Source: Ferirhizobium litorale
GTDB taxonomy: Bacteria > Pseudomonadota > Alphaproteobacteria > Rhizobiales > Rhizobiaceae
DNA: 64,000 bases
Assembly (NCBI GenBank): GCA_030028905.1
Contig: JALDYZ010000002.1
Span: 186,001-250,000 of the forward strand
Direction: 5' to 3'
A model generated the notes under the pieces. The model had not been told where the DNA came from. It searched no databases and was given only the letters and a program-made list of their open reading frames with translations. The first letter of the stretch is position 1. The number at the start of each line of letters is the position of its first letter. Made by a program: the position numbers and the translations under genes. This document shows, piece after piece, positions 29,241 to 38,495 of this stretch.

Positions 29241-30209
29241 TCATGGGACCAGCAACAGCTTGCCGGTGGTGGCGCGGCTTTCCATGTCGACTTGAGCCTT
29301 CACCGCATGTGCCAGCGGATATTCGCCGCCAACCCTCACCTTGAGCCTGCCCTCGATGATCCACTCGAACAGCTGCGCCGACCGGGCGCGCAGCAGTTCC
29401 GGCGTATGGATGTGGTCGAAGACGACCGCGTATCCGATCTTGATACTCTTCGGCAGGCTCATGATATCGAGGGGACCCGGGCCACCCAGGACAGGGCCGT
29501 ACCAGCAGAACGTTCCCGACCGCCGCAGCGCATCCAGCGAACCCTGGAACGTCTTCGGACCGGAGCCGTCATACACGACGTGGACGCCATCGCCGCCGGA
29601 CAGGCGAACTGCTTCCTCGACGAACTGTCCTTCAGTGTCCACGATCACGTGATCGGCGCCGGCTTCCTTCGCCGCAGCGATCTTGTCGGAGGAGGAGACC
29701 CGCCCGATGACATGGCCGCCCCTCAGCTTTATGATCTGAGTCAAAAGCAGGCCGACGCCGCCCGCTGCCGCATGTACAAGCGCGATGTCGCCCGGTCGAA
29801 CGGGATAGAAATCGGTCCCGAAATGGCTGGCGGTCAGCCCCTGCATCATTACCGAAGCGGCAGTACGATCATCGATCTCATCGGGCAACGGCACGAACGC
29901 GCTGGCGGGGGCCACTATTTTTTCGGCGTAGCTGCCGGGCACGTAGATCCATGCGACGCGCTGCCCGAGCCTCAAGTCGTCGACCTCTTCGCCAACCGCG
30001 ACAACTTTGCCGGCTCCTTCGACGCCCAAGATCTTCGGGTTGGGTGTCTCGTTCCAGGCCATGCCCTGCCGGACACCTATATCCATGAAGTTGACTCCGG
30101 CGACGGCAACCTCGACCAGCACCTCGTCCGGGCCTGGTACGGGGTCCGGTCGCTCGACATACTCAATCACCTCAGGACCACCCAATCCGGTCATAACAAT
30201 GGCTTTCAT
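29241..30209 (-). CDS. Zinc-independent quinone oxidoreductase (MDR superfamily)
   Basis: 322 residues from ATG 30209, with AAAAGGAGACGAAA as RBS. Medium-chain dehydrogenase fold with an N-terminal GroES-like domain (VEVAVAGVNFMDIGVRQG), the NADPH-binding motif VHAAAGGVGLLLTQIIK, and no zinc-ligand cysteines, so it belongs to the QOR/crystallin group. It reduces quinones or enones with NADPH. The upstream TetR gene is 54 bp away on the same strand, so the pair is probably one autoregulated unit for toxic electrophiles. Confidence 0.9.
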   Translation of the reverse strand: MKAIVMTGLGGPEVIEYVERPDPVPGPDEVLVEVAVAGVNFMDIGVRQGMAWNETPNPKILGVEGAGKVVAVGEEVDDLRLGQRVAWIYVPGSYAEKIVAPASAFVPLPDEIDDRTAASVMMQGLTASHFGTDFYPVRPGDIALVHAAAGGVGLLLTQIIKLRGGHVIGRVSSSDKIAAAKEAGADHVIVDTEGQFVEEAVRLSGGDGVHVVYDGSGPKTFQGSLDALRRSGTFCWYGPVLGGPGPLDIMSLPKSIKIGYAVVFDHIHTPELLRARSAQLFEWIIEGRLKVRVGGEYPLAHAVKAQVDMESRATTGKLLLVP

Positions 30210-30223
30210 TTTCGTCTCCTTTT

Positions 30224-30235
30224 CTTGAACGATCA
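30224..30235. promoter_or_regulatory. Candidate TetR operator before the oxidoreductase gene
   Basis: GAACGATCATTC is a near-perfect 12-bp palindrome (one mismatched pair) in the short tetR-qor gap. A related element, GACATTTTGGAACATTC, lies just upstream of tetR near 30842. The assignment is tentative. Confidence 0.3.
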
Positions 30236-30263
30236 TTCCATAATTAATCAAAAAAAATGAGGC

Positions 30264-30830
30264 CTACCGCAGCGCTTGCAGGGCGAGATGCCCCAAGGCC
30301 TGCAACTCCGCATCCCCGGCCCCACCGCGCGCGGCAAGCCTGATCGCTGCCACATTGGCGAGAAGAAAGCCGGCGACGTGCTCCGGATCGACGCGCGTCG
30401 AAACATCGCCGTCGGCCTGGGCCTCCCGGACACTGCCAACGATGGCAACGCGCAGCCTGCGGCCCGCCGCATCCCGGATCTTCACCAGGTCCTCCCGGCC
30501 GTCGCCGAATTCGCAGATCGAACTCACGCCGAGGCAGGGTTTCCGCGCCTCGGCCACCACGCGTTCAATCATGTTGGAAATGCCGCCGACGGCCCTCGTA
30601 GCGCTGCGCAGCGCGGCAACATGTTCCACTGATTCTGCATCTGCATATCTTTGCACCGCCAGGCAATAGAGTTGCCACTTGTCGCCGAACGTGTCGTAGA
30701 GGCTCTGGCGGCCGATCCGCATGGCATCGGTCAGCATGCCCGCCGTGGTCGCCGCGTAGCCGTGTTCGCGGAACACGCCGATAGCGGCATCCAATGCCTC
30801 GTCCCTGTCGAACTCCTTAGGTCTTGCCAT
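30264..30830 (-). CDS. TetR family transcriptional regulator
   Basis: 188 residues from ATG 30830 (MARPKEFDRDEAL, the usual TetR opening); ATG 30836 is possible. The HTH is ATTAGMLTDAMRIGRQSLYDTFGDK, near residues 25-50. The C-terminal ligand domain is of the TetR_C AcrR-like type found beside oxidoreductases. Probably represses itself and the downstream quinone oxidoreductase. Short palindromic elements lie in both intergenic gaps. Confidence 0.88.
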   Translation of the reverse strand: MARPKEFDRDEALDAAIGVFREHGYAATTAGMLTDAMRIGRQSLYDTFGDKWQLYCLAVQRYADAESVEHVAALRSATRAVGGISNMIERVVAEARKPCLGVSSICEFGDGREDLVKIRDAAGRRLRVAIVGSVREAQADGDVSTRVDPEHVAGFLLANVAAIRLAARGGAGDAELQALGHLALQALR

Positions 30831-30945
30831 GGGCATCGAATAGACATTTTGGAACATTCAGTCAATAATAATTTCAGACGCCTTCGCCGCAACCGCGACA
30901 ACTCCATTGGTTCCACAACCTTCGATTTCCATCGTGCGAGACGCT

Positions 30946-30960
30946 ATGATCGAAAATCAT
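30946..30960. promoter_or_regulatory. LysR-type box upstream of the LysR gene
   Basis: ATGAT-CGAAA-ATCAT fits the T-N11-A dyad bound by LysR regulators and lies 80-95 bp upstream of the LysR start. ATCGAA repeats also occur at 31928-31942, between the LysR gene and the transporter gene. Confidence 0.35.
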
Positions 30961-31040
30961 CGGATTCGTCGGATGATACAGCTCCAGACATTCGCCGATA
31001 TCGATTGGAAATCGATCCCGCAGCAAAGGACGCCGCCCTT

Positions 31041-31928
31041 ATGACCCTCGACCAATTGCGCATCTTCGCCGTGGTTGCGCAACATCAGCACATCACGAAG
31101 GCGGCCAAGACCCTGAACATGACTCAATCGGCGGTCAGCGCGGCGGTAACGGCTCTGGAACAGCGTCACGGCGTCACCCTGTTCGACCGCGTCGGCCGGT
31201 CAATCGTCCTCAACCAGACGGGACGCATTTTTCTGGAACGAGCCACGCGGGTACTTTCGGAAGCCAAAGCCGCCGAAGCCGCGCTCGACGACCTTGCCGG
31301 ACTTCAACGTGGCGAACTCTCCATCATGGCGAGCCAGACAATCGGCGCCTACTGGCTGCCGCTCCGCCTCGCCCGGTTCCACGGGCGCTATCCCGGGATC
31401 TCGCTCGATGTCCGGATCGGCAATACGCAAGCCACCGCCGACGCAGTAGAAGCAGGCCTGGTCGAGGTCGGCGTCGTCGAGGGGCAGGTCGACCGGCCCG
31501 CCCTGTCGTCCCGTGTCGTGGCGATCGACGAGATGATCATCGTCGCGGCGCCCGGCAATCCCCTGGCTGACTTGCGATTTGTGGATCGCGCGCATCTTGC
31601 CAGAGTCCCCTGGGTGCTGCGCGAACCGGGCTCCGGTACGCGTCGCGCCTTCGAGAGCATGGCGGAAAAAGAGAACCTGGCGATCTCTGCGCTCGGTATC
31701 GCCATGGTGCTGCCGGGAAACGAAGCCGTGCTCGGCGCGGTCGAGGCCGGGGTCGGCGTTACGCTGACATCGCGCAGCGCCGCCGCCACCGCACTTTCCG
31801 CCGCGGTTCTGCGCGAGGTTGCCTATCCTCCCGTCCCTCGCCCTTTTTTTCTCCTGAGGCACAAGGAGCGATACCGCAGCAAGGCCACCGCCGCTTTCGA
31901 GGCCCTGCTGGCGGAGGATGAAGATTAA
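31041..31928 (+). CDS. LysR family transcriptional regulator
   Basis: 295 residues from ATG 31041 with AAAGGA upstream. The N-terminal winged HTH (MTLDQLRIFAVVAQHQHITKAAKTLNMTQSAVSAAVTALE) is followed by a periplasmic-binding-like effector domain (GELSIMASQTIGAYWLPLRLARF) of the CysL/CbbR type. It lies 90 bp upstream of the TDT transporter on the same strand, so that transporter is the likely target. The gap holds two ATCGAA half-sites. Confidence 0.9.
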   Translation: MTLDQLRIFAVVAQHQHITKAAKTLNMTQSAVSAAVTALEQRHGVTLFDRVGRSIVLNQTGRIFLERATRVLSEAKAAEAALDDLAGLQRGELSIMASQTIGAYWLPLRLARFHGRYPGISLDVRIGNTQATADAVEAGLVEVGVVEGQVDRPALSSRVVAIDEMIIVAAPGNPLADLRFVDRAHLARVPWVLREPGSGTRRAFESMAEKENLAISALGIAMVLPGNEAVLGAVEAGVGVTLTSRSAAATALSAAVLREVAYPPVPRPFFLLRHKERYRSKATAAFEALLAEDED

Positions 31929-32018
31929 TCGAATTTATCGAACGTAATATACATCAATGCGCGTTGGAACTGAACGATCCTTTGCCTTTATGCTGCCTGC
32001 AAACAAAGGAGAAGTTGA

Positions 32019-33164
32019 ATGTCGCAGGTGATCGCATTGGCCGATCGGCAGGCTCCGGATGCTAGCAGGATGCCGCATCAGGGCCATGTCATTCGCCATT
32101 TCACGCCCAATTGGTTCGCGTCGACCATGGGGACCGGAATTCTTTCTGTGGCGCTTGCGCAGTTTCCGGCGCATCCGGTGCTTTTCCAGATCGGAGAGGC
32201 ATTGTGGTTGTTCAATATGGTGCTCTTCAGCACCTATACGGCGCTCTACGTCGCACGGTGGGCTCTGTATCCGGACGAGGCGGCCCGCATCTTCCATCAT
32301 TCGGTCGTCTCGATGTTCTTCGGTTGCGTGCCGATGGGGCTTGCGACGATCATCAACGGCTTCCTGATTTACGGAATTCCGCATATCGGCAATACGGCCG
32401 TTGCGATCGCCACCACTCTCTGGTGGATCGACGTGGCGCTTTCTCTCGTCTGCGGCATTGCCATACCGTTCATCATGTTCACCCGCCAGTCGCATTCGAT
32501 CGAGAGGATGACCGCGGTCTGGCTGCTGCCGATCGTGGCGTGCGAAGTCGCGTCCGTTTCCGGTGGCCTGCTTCTGCCCCATATCGCCGATATGAACATG
32601 CAACTGACGGTATTGTTCACCACCTGGTTGCTGTGGGCATGTTCCGTGCCGCTCGCCATGAGCGTTCTCGTCGTGCTGTTCCTGCGTATGGTCGTGCACA
32701 AGCTGCCGCATGTCAGCATGGCATCGTCGAGCTGGCTTGCTCTCGGCCCGGTCGGAACCGGTTCGCTCAGCCTGTTGCTCATGTACCAGAACGGCCCCGC
32801 AGTGTTGGCGGCCAACGGTTTCGGCAGCGTGGCCGCTGCTGTCGGCGGTGCAAGCCTGCTCGGCGGCGTGCTGCTATGGGGCTATGGTATCTGGTGGATG
32901 GCGATCGCCGTCATGGCAACGCTGCGCTATACCCGGGAAGGCATCCCCTTCAACATCGGCTGGTGGGGCTACACGTTCCCGCTCGGCGTCTATGCGGTTG
33001 CCACGTTGCGCTTCGCGACGATCCTGCCGATCACCGCCATCTCCACTTTCGGCGTCCTCCTCGTCACGGCGCTTGCGGTGATCTGGCTGTTCGTCGCGGC
33101 TCTGACAGTACGCGGGGCTCTCAATCGCTCGCTGTTCGTTTCGCCCTGCCTCACGGCGGAATGA
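32019..33164 (+). CDS. TDT family transporter (TehA/SLAC1/Ssu1-like)
   Basis: 381 residues with ten hydrophobic segments. The opening FTPNWFASTMGTGILSVAL is a hallmark of the tellurite-resistance/dicarboxylate transporter family. Members move malate, sulfite or other anions, or act as anion channels. Pairing with a CysL-like LysR regulator makes sulfite or another sulfur anion an attractive substrate, but this is inference. AAGGAGAAGTTGA precedes the ATG. Confidence 0.87.
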   Translation: MSQVIALADRQAPDASRMPHQGHVIRHFTPNWFASTMGTGILSVALAQFPAHPVLFQIGEALWLFNMVLFSTYTALYVARWALYPDEAARIFHHSVVSMFFGCVPMGLATIINGFLIYGIPHIGNTAVAIATTLWWIDVALSLVCGIAIPFIMFTRQSHSIERMTAVWLLPIVACEVASVSGGLLLPHIADMNMQLTVLFTTWLLWACSVPLAMSVLVVLFLRMVVHKLPHVSMASSSWLALGPVGTGSLSLLLMYQNGPAVLAANGFGSVAAAVGGASLLGGVLLWGYGIWWMAIAVMATLRYTREGIPFNIGWWGYTFPLGVYAVATLRFATILPITAISTFGVLLVTALAVIWLFVAALTVRGALNRSLFVSPCLTAE

Positions 33165-33181
33165 CAGGGTGATCTTCCCAA

Positions 33182-33895
33182 TCAGAGCGACAGAGCGTCT
33201 CTCAAGGTCATCGCTTCGACCTCCCGCAGATCGAGATCAGCCTCGATATGGGCGATATGGTGCAGCATGCGGTCGGTGGCTGTCCTGACGTCGCCCTTTT
33301 CGAGCGCTTCGAGGATCTCGCTGTGGTCATCATGGCCGCAACTCGACACGCCGGTGCGGCCATAAAGCGCGATCACCAGCGAGGAACGCGCCACCAGTTC
33401 GTCCATGAACTTTTCCAGGATTGCATTGCCGGCGAGACGGGCGAGCAAAAGGTGGAATTCGCCGGATGCCTTGATCTCGGCGCGGCGCGCACTCGCTCCG
33501 CGCTCCAGCTTGTAGCGCGCTTCCTCCCGCAAGTGCTCGTGAAACCGGGCCATGTCGCCTGGGGCCAACCTCTCGGCAGCGGCCGCGATGACGCCTGGCT
33601 CGATCAGTCGCCGTGAGGCGAAGACCTGACGCGCTTCTTCCGGAGACGGATTGGATACAAAAGCTCCCCGATTTCGTTCGGTTTTTACCAGCCCCTCGAA
33701 AGCCAACATCTGCAGCGCGTCGCGCGCGACTGTGCGGCTGACATCGAACAGGGTGCCGACCTCGGCTTCGGAGAGCTTCGTGCTCGGCGCAAGGCGGCGG
33801 TCGACGATGGCATCGCGCAGCGCATCGCGGATGGCACGGGCACGATCTTCCTGCTGGCTGTCGGCGACAAGGGTATTTTTGACGACGGGCTTCAT
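33182..33895 (-). CDS. GntR/FadR-family (FCD) transcriptional regulator
   Basis: 237 residues from ATG 33895, chosen because TGGAG lies 6-7 bp upstream; an ATG at 33907 is possible. The N-terminal winged HTH (LSEAEVGTLFDVSRTVARDALQMLAFEGLVKTERNRGAFV) is followed by an FCD ligand domain with metal-site histidines (EFHLLLARLAGN, HSEILEALEKGD). Divergent from the uptake operon, with a palindromic operator between them, so it most likely represses that operon until its ligand, perhaps a hydantoin or ureide, is present. Confidence 0.92.
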   Translation of the reverse strand: MKPVVKNTLVADSQQEDRARAIRDALRDAIVDRRLAPSTKLSEAEVGTLFDVSRTVARDALQMLAFEGLVKTERNRGAFVSNPSPEEARQVFASRRLIEPGVIAAAAERLAPGDMARFHEHLREEARYKLERGASARRAEIKASGEFHLLLARLAGNAILEKFMDELVARSSLVIALYGRTGVSSCGHDDHSEILEALEKGDVRTATDRMLHHIAHIEADLDLREVEAMTLRDALSL

Positions 33896-33993
33896 TCGGG
33901 ACTCCATTGAAGCGGTTCTACCCCTGATATCCGCGGAAGGAAATAGCACAGCCGAAACTGGGAAGCGATTTTTGCGCTCAAAGATAGTGCAAT

Positions 33994-34005
33994 ATTGTAT
34001 ACAAT
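33994..34005. promoter_or_regulatory. GntR operator ATTGTATACAAT
   Basis: A perfect 12-bp palindrome centred between the divergent GntR gene and the ABC operon (99 bp from the former start, 144 bp from the latter). TTGTATACAA-type dyads are typical of FCD-GntR regulators. It lies in the most AT-rich part of the intergenic region. Confidence 0.7.
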
Positions 34006-34148
34006 GACAAAACTATGTGCACGCACAAATTTGCGCCACGCGCATACACGAGAACCCACCCGGACAGTCGAGTGATCTCAGTGACTTAGGTGCAGCGCAG
34101 CAAACTGGCATGGCGCATGCATGACCAAAGCGAAACAGGGATCGCGCC

Positions 34149-35240
34149 ATGAACAAAAATGCGGACATCGAACTTGCCGCCGTATCCAAAGCCTACGGCT
34201 CGACGCTGGCGGTGCATCCGATCAGCCTGAAGATCCCGGCGACCACCTATTGTTGCCTGCTCGGCCCCTCCGGCTGCGGCAAGACCTCGACGCTCAGGAT
34301 GATCGCCGGCCACGAGGCGGCGACCTCTGGCGACATCCTGCTCGGCGACGCCAATGTGACCGACCTGCCCCCTGCCCGGCGCGGCACCGCGATGATGTTC
34401 CAGTCGTATGCTCTGTTCCCGCATCTCGACCTCGTCGACAATGTCGCCTTCAGCCTGAAGATGAAGGGAGTCGAAAAGGCAGCTCGCCGGCACGAAGCGA
34501 TGGAGATGCTGAGGCTGATGCAGCTCGAGCCCTATGCCGACCGTCGGCCGGCGCAATTGTCGGGCGGTCAGCAGCAGCGCGTCGCGCTTGCTCGCGCCCT
34601 CATCACCAAGCCGGAGGCGCTGTTGCTCGACGAGCCGCTCTCAGCGCTCGACCCGTTCCTGAAGATCCGCATGCGCGCCGAACTCAAGAAGCTGCAGGCA
34701 TCGCTCGGCATAACCTTCATCCACGTGACGCACAGCCAGGAAGAAGCCATGGCGCTCGCCGACCTGATCGTCGTCATGAACAATGGCCGGATCGAGCAGG
34801 CCGCGAGCCCGCGCGTCGTCTTCGAACGGCCGGCAACGGCCTTCGTGGCTCGCTTCATGGGCGACCACAACGTGATCTCCGGCAAGGTGGTCGAGGCGAG
34901 CGGCGACACAACGGTGATCGAAGTCGCCGGCGGCGGTCGCTTCAAGGCGCCCGGAGGTACGAAATCGGCCCGCGGCGAGCCGCTCGACCTTGCCGTACGC
35001 ACCGATCGTGTCCGCATAGCCGGCGCGGAAGACGACCTGCTGGGCTTCAACGGCATCGTCTCGAACGTCGAGTATCTCGGCTCGACGGTGAACCTTTCGG
35101 TCACCGGAGCGGGCATCGACGACTTCACGATCGTCGTCAGCGACGACGCCTACTTCGCCCAACCCGTCAAGATCGGCGATGCCGTGTCACTGTCGTGGGC
35201 GGCCACGGACGTCATCGTCCTCGGACGGGTCGCAGGATGA
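34149..35240 (+). CDS. ABC transporter ATP-binding protein (PotA-like)
   Basis: 363 residues. Walker A GPSGCGKTS, Q-loop in MMFQSYALFP, signature LSGGQQQRVALARAL, Walker B ALLLDEPLSALD and the H-loop HVTHSQEEAM are all intact. A C-terminal TOBE domain follows. This is the spermidine/putrescine-type (CUT1-related) ATPase that energises the two permeases encoded downstream. First gene of the uptake operon, divergent from the GntR gene. Confidence 0.94.
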   Translation: MNKNADIELAAVSKAYGSTLAVHPISLKIPATTYCCLLGPSGCGKTSTLRMIAGHEAATSGDILLGDANVTDLPPARRGTAMMFQSYALFPHLDLVDNVAFSLKMKGVEKAARRHEAMEMLRLMQLEPYADRRPAQLSGGQQQRVALARALITKPEALLLDEPLSALDPFLKIRMRAELKKLQASLGITFIHVTHSQEEAMALADLIVVMNNGRIEQAASPRVVFERPATAFVARFMGDHNVISGKVVEASGDTTVIEVAGGGRFKAPGGTKSARGEPLDLAVRTDRVRIAGAEDDLLGFNGIVSNVEYLGSTVNLSVTGAGIDDFTIVVSDDAYFAQPVKIGDAVSLSWAATDVIVLGRVAG

Positions 35241-35281
35241 CGAAGCAATCAACAACCAGATCTACAGAGGAGAACCTGAAA

Positions 35282-36574
35282 ATGACCACCGAAACCAAGA
35301 CGACCAAGGGCGGCCTTACCCGCCGCAAACTGTTGAAAACAGCCTCTGCCGCCGTCGGCCTTGCTGCCGGCTCGGGCGCGATCACCGGCTTTCCGACCAT
35401 CTGGGCGCAGAACCCGATCACGCTGCGCCAATTCGGTACCGGCGTGTCGAACATCAACGCCATCGCCGAGAAGTGCAAGGAAGACCTCGGGATCACGCTG
35501 GAGATGACCGCAACGGATTCGGATGCCGCAGCCCAGCGCGCCGTCACCCAACCGAACTCCTACGACATCGCCGACATCGAATACTGGATCCTCAAGAAGG
35601 TCTATCCGACCGGCGTGATCCAGCCAATGGAAACCGCGAAGCTGAAGTACTACGACAAGGTCGTACCGCTGTTCAAGACGGGCAAGCTGCTGCCCGACAG
35701 CGTCATCGCGCAGGGCACCGCGCCGCACACCGTCGGCTATGTCGAAAGCAAGGACGCCAAGACCTTCGCCGCCGGCGAGACCGAGCTCTTCACCATGATG
35801 CCGACGATCTACAATGCCGACACGCTGGGCATCCGCCCGGACCTCGTCGGCCGCGAGATCACCACCTGGGCAGACATCATGGACCCGGCCTTCAAGGGCA
35901 AGACGTCGATCCTCAACATTCCGTCGATCGGCATCATGGACGCCGCGATGATCATGGAAGCCATGGGCAACATCACCTACGCCGACAAGGGCAACATGAC
36001 GAAGGAGGAAATCGACAAGACGATCGATTTCCTGATCAAGGCAAAGCAGGATGGCCAGTTCCGCGCCTTCTGGAAGTCGTTCGACGAGTCCGTCAACCTG
36101 ATGGCATCGGGCGAAGTCGTCATCCAGTCCATGTGGTCGCCCGCCGTCGCCGCCGTTCGCTCCAAGGGCATTGCCTGCAAATATCAACCGCTCAAGGAAG
36201 GTTATCGCTCCTGGGGCGGCGGCCTCGGCCTTGCCTCGCACCTGTCAGGCGCGCAGCTCGATGCGGCTTACGAGTACATCAACTGGTACACCTCCGGCTG
36301 GGTCGGCGGCTACCTGAACCGCCAGGGCTACTACTCCGCTGCCATGGACACTGCCAAGGAATTCATGACCGCCGACGAGTGGGGCTACTGGATCGAGGGC
36401 AAGCCCGCTGCCGGCGACATTCTCTCCCCGGAGGGCAAGGTCATGGAGAAGGCCGGTGCGGTGCGCGATGGCGGCTCCTTCGAAGAACGGATGGGCAAGG
36501 TCGCCTGCTGGAACTCGGTCATGGACGAGGACCGCTACATGGTTCGTCGCTGGAACGAGTTCATCGCGGCCTGA
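35282..36574 (+). CDS. ABC transporter substrate-binding protein (PotD-like), Tat-exported
   Basis: 430 residues. The N-terminus carries a twin-arginine motif, TRRKLLKTASAAVG, followed by a hydrophobic segment, so export through Tat is likely. The mature protein has the type 2 periplasmic-binding fold of the PotD family (DIADIEYWILKKVYPTGVIQP, ELFTMMPTIYNADTLG). AGAGGAGAACCTGAAA precedes ATG 35282. The ligand is not known; the racemase in the operon points to hydantoin-like or ureide compounds rather than polyamines. Confidence 0.92.
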   Translation: MTTETKTTKGGLTRRKLLKTASAAVGLAAGSGAITGFPTIWAQNPITLRQFGTGVSNINAIAEKCKEDLGITLEMTATDSDAAAQRAVTQPNSYDIADIEYWILKKVYPTGVIQPMETAKLKYYDKVVPLFKTGKLLPDSVIAQGTAPHTVGYVESKDAKTFAAGETELFTMMPTIYNADTLGIRPDLVGREITTWADIMDPAFKGKTSILNIPSIGIMDAAMIMEAMGNITYADKGNMTKEEIDKTIDFLIKAKQDGQFRAFWKSFDESVNLMASGEVVIQSMWSPAVAAVRSKGIACKYQPLKEGYRSWGGGLGLASHLSGAQLDAAYEYINWYTSGWVGGYLNRQGYYSAAMDTAKEFMTADEWGYWIEGKPAAGDILSPEGKVMEKAGAVRDGGSFEERMGKVACWNSVMDEDRYMVRRWNEFIAA

Positions 36575-36688
36575 GGCCGGCCGCCCGCCTGCACCCCCGC
36601 AAGGGGTGTCTCGCGGAGTCGGTCACAATCCCTCCCTTCCCTCGTTCCGATTTGAGAAGCAGCAGGCGAGACGAAGCGCTTACAACCC

Positions 36689-36741
36689 GGTCTCTCCCCG
36701 TCGTGGGGAGATGACCAGCAGGACAGAGGGGAACAGTCCCC
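36689..36741 (+). repeat. Double hairpin between binding-protein and permease genes
   Basis: GGTC-TCTCCCC, loop, GGGGAGA-GACC (36689-36716) is followed by GGGGA-ACAG-TCCCC (36728-36741) in the 189-bp gap. Its sequence resembles palindromic intergenic repeats common in rhizobial genomes. Such structures after a binding-protein gene can stabilise the upstream mRNA and raise its level over the permeases. Confidence 0.55.
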
Positions 36742-36763
36742 GACCGGCAGAAGGCGGAGAACC

Positions 36764-37669
36764 ATGGTGGAAGTGCGGCTACTGGGCGTCGGCGAACCGA
36801 AGCAGAAACGCGAGCTTCGACTTCCGGGCTGGCTCACCTCCTACCTGCAGGCGACGCCGCTGGCACTCGTTCTCGGCGCCTTCCTGCTTCTGCCTATCCT
36901 GATGATCGTGACCGTCAGCTTCTGGGACTACGACTTCGCCCAGATGTACCCGGACTTCGTGACCTTCAACTACACCGAGACATTGGGTTCCTGGGTCACC
37001 TGGAAAACCTACCTCAACACGCTGAAATACGCTTTCCTGGTATGGGCGATCACATTGTTCATCGGCTTCTGGGTGGCCTACTTCCTCGCCTTCCACATAC
37101 GGACCGCGGCGATGCAGAGCGTGCTGTTCCTGATCTGCACGGTACCGTTCCTGACATCGAACATCATCCGCATGATCTCGTGGATCCCGGTGCTCGGCCG
37201 AAACGGACTGGTCAACAGCGCACTCGTGGGCTCAGGGGTCGTCAGCCAGCCAATCGAATGGCTGCTCTATTCCGATTTCGCCGTCGCGCTCGCCATGGTT
37301 CATCTCTATACGCTTTTCATGGTGACGCCGATCTTCAACACCATGATGCGGATCGACCGCTCGCTGGTGGAGGCGGCGCGGGATGCGGGCGCCTCCGGCT
37401 GGCAGATCCTCACCAACGTCATCATCCCGCTCTCCAAGCCCGGCATGGCAATCGGCACCATCTTCGTCGTGACCCTGGTGATGGCGGATTTTTCGACCGT
37501 GCAGGTCATGTCCGGTGGACAGAGCGCCTCCGTGGCACTGATGATGAAGAACCAGATGTCGCTGCTGCAATATCCGGCAGCCGCAGCCAATGCCGTGGTT
37601 CTGCTGATCATCGTCCTGCTCATGGTCTCGGCAATCCTGCGCGTCGTAGACATCCGCAAGGAGCTTTGA
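36764..37669 (+). CDS. ABC transporter permease (PotB-like)
   Basis: 301 residues with six membrane segments. The EAA loop is visible as LVEAARDAGASGWQILTNVIIPLSKPG, the site that docks on the ATPase. The long first periplasmic loop (FWDYDFAQMYPDFVTFNYTE) is typical of PotB-type subunits. AGGCGGAGAACC precedes the ATG. The next permease starts 1 bp after its stop, so translation is coupled. Confidence 0.93.
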   Translation: MVEVRLLGVGEPKQKRELRLPGWLTSYLQATPLALVLGAFLLLPILMIVTVSFWDYDFAQMYPDFVTFNYTETLGSWVTWKTYLNTLKYAFLVWAITLFIGFWVAYFLAFHIRTAAMQSVLFLICTVPFLTSNIIRMISWIPVLGRNGLVNSALVGSGVVSQPIEWLLYSDFAVALAMVHLYTLFMVTPIFNTMMRIDRSLVEAARDAGASGWQILTNVIIPLSKPGMAIGTIFVVTLVMADFSTVQVMSGGQSASVALMMKNQMSLLQYPAAAANAVVLLIIVLLMVSAILRVVDIRKEL

Positions 37670-37670
37670 A

Positions 37671-38489
37671 ATGTATTCGGAAAAGCGCTCCCGCGAATTC
37701 TATCTGCTCGCAGTCTTCTTCGCGCTGTTCGTCCTGTTCCTCTACGGCCCGCTCTCGGCGATCCTGATTCTCTCCTTCCAGGGACCGAACGGCGGCCTCA
37801 CCTTCCCCCTCAACGGTCTCTCGCTGCACTGGTTCTTCAACCTGTTCGAAAGGCAGGCCGTGGGTGACTTCGGCGGCTCTTTCCGCCGCTCCCTCGCGCT
37901 CGGCCTCATGGTCACGGTCGTGACGGTGCTGGTGTCGCTGCTGGCGGGCCTCGCCTTCCGCCGCAAGTTCATCGGCGCGACGCCGCTGTTCTATCTGTCG
38001 GTGGCCAGCCTGGTGGTGCCCTCGATCATCATCTCGCTCGGCATCGGCGTGCTGTTTTCACAACTCGGCCTGCAGCCGGCCTGGTATTCCTCTGGTTTCG
38101 GCGCGCATCTGACATGGACGCTGCCCTTCGGCGTGCTGATCATGTTCGCGATCTTCAACCGCTTTTCCCCGTCGTATGAGGAAGCCGCCCGCGACCTCGG
38201 CGCCACCTCCTGGCAGAGCTTCCGCCATGTGGTCTTGCCAATGATCCTGCCGAGCCTGATCGGCGTCGGCCTGTTCGGCTTCACGCTCTCCTACGACGAG
38301 TTCGCGCGCACTCTGATGACTTCCGGAACCTACAACACCCTGCCGCTCGAAATCTATGGAATGACCACCAACGTCACGACGCCGGTGCTCTATGCGCTGG
38401 GCACGGTGACGACGGTCTTCTCCTTCCTGGTGATCGCGGGCACACTGGCGCTCATCATCGGCATCAACCGCCGCCGAAGCCAGGGCTGA
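37671..38489 (+). CDS. ABC transporter permease (PotC-like)
   Basis: 272 residues, six membrane segments, EAA loop YEEAARDLGATSWQSFRHVVLPMILP. Partner of the preceding permease in a heterodimeric channel. AAGGAG near the end of the preceding gene serves as the RBS. The hydantoin racemase gene follows after 6 bp. Confidence 0.93.
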   Translation: MYSEKRSREFYLLAVFFALFVLFLYGPLSAILILSFQGPNGGLTFPLNGLSLHWFFNLFERQAVGDFGGSFRRSLALGLMVTVVTVLVSLLAGLAFRRKFIGATPLFYLSVASLVVPSIIISLGIGVLFSQLGLQPAWYSSGFGAHLTWTLPFGVLIMFAIFNRFSPSYEEAARDLGATSWQSFRHVVLPMILPSLIGVGLFGFTLSYDEFARTLMTSGTYNTLPLEIYGMTTNVTTPVLYALGTVTTVFSFLVIAGTLALIIGINRRRSQG

Positions 38490-38495
38490 ACCTAC

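Noticed and set aside
29106-30260. Plus-strand frame and a possible tRNA-Sec-like stretch near 29140-29200
   Set aside because: The frame is antisense to the quinone oxidoreductase. The TTCAAGA stretch does not sit in a proper anticodon stem and no acceptor or T-arm could be paired.
35179-36714. 511-codon plus-strand frame over the binding-protein gene
   Set aside because: Out of frame with a binding protein that has a Tat signal and family motifs; the translation is an Arg/His-rich shadow.
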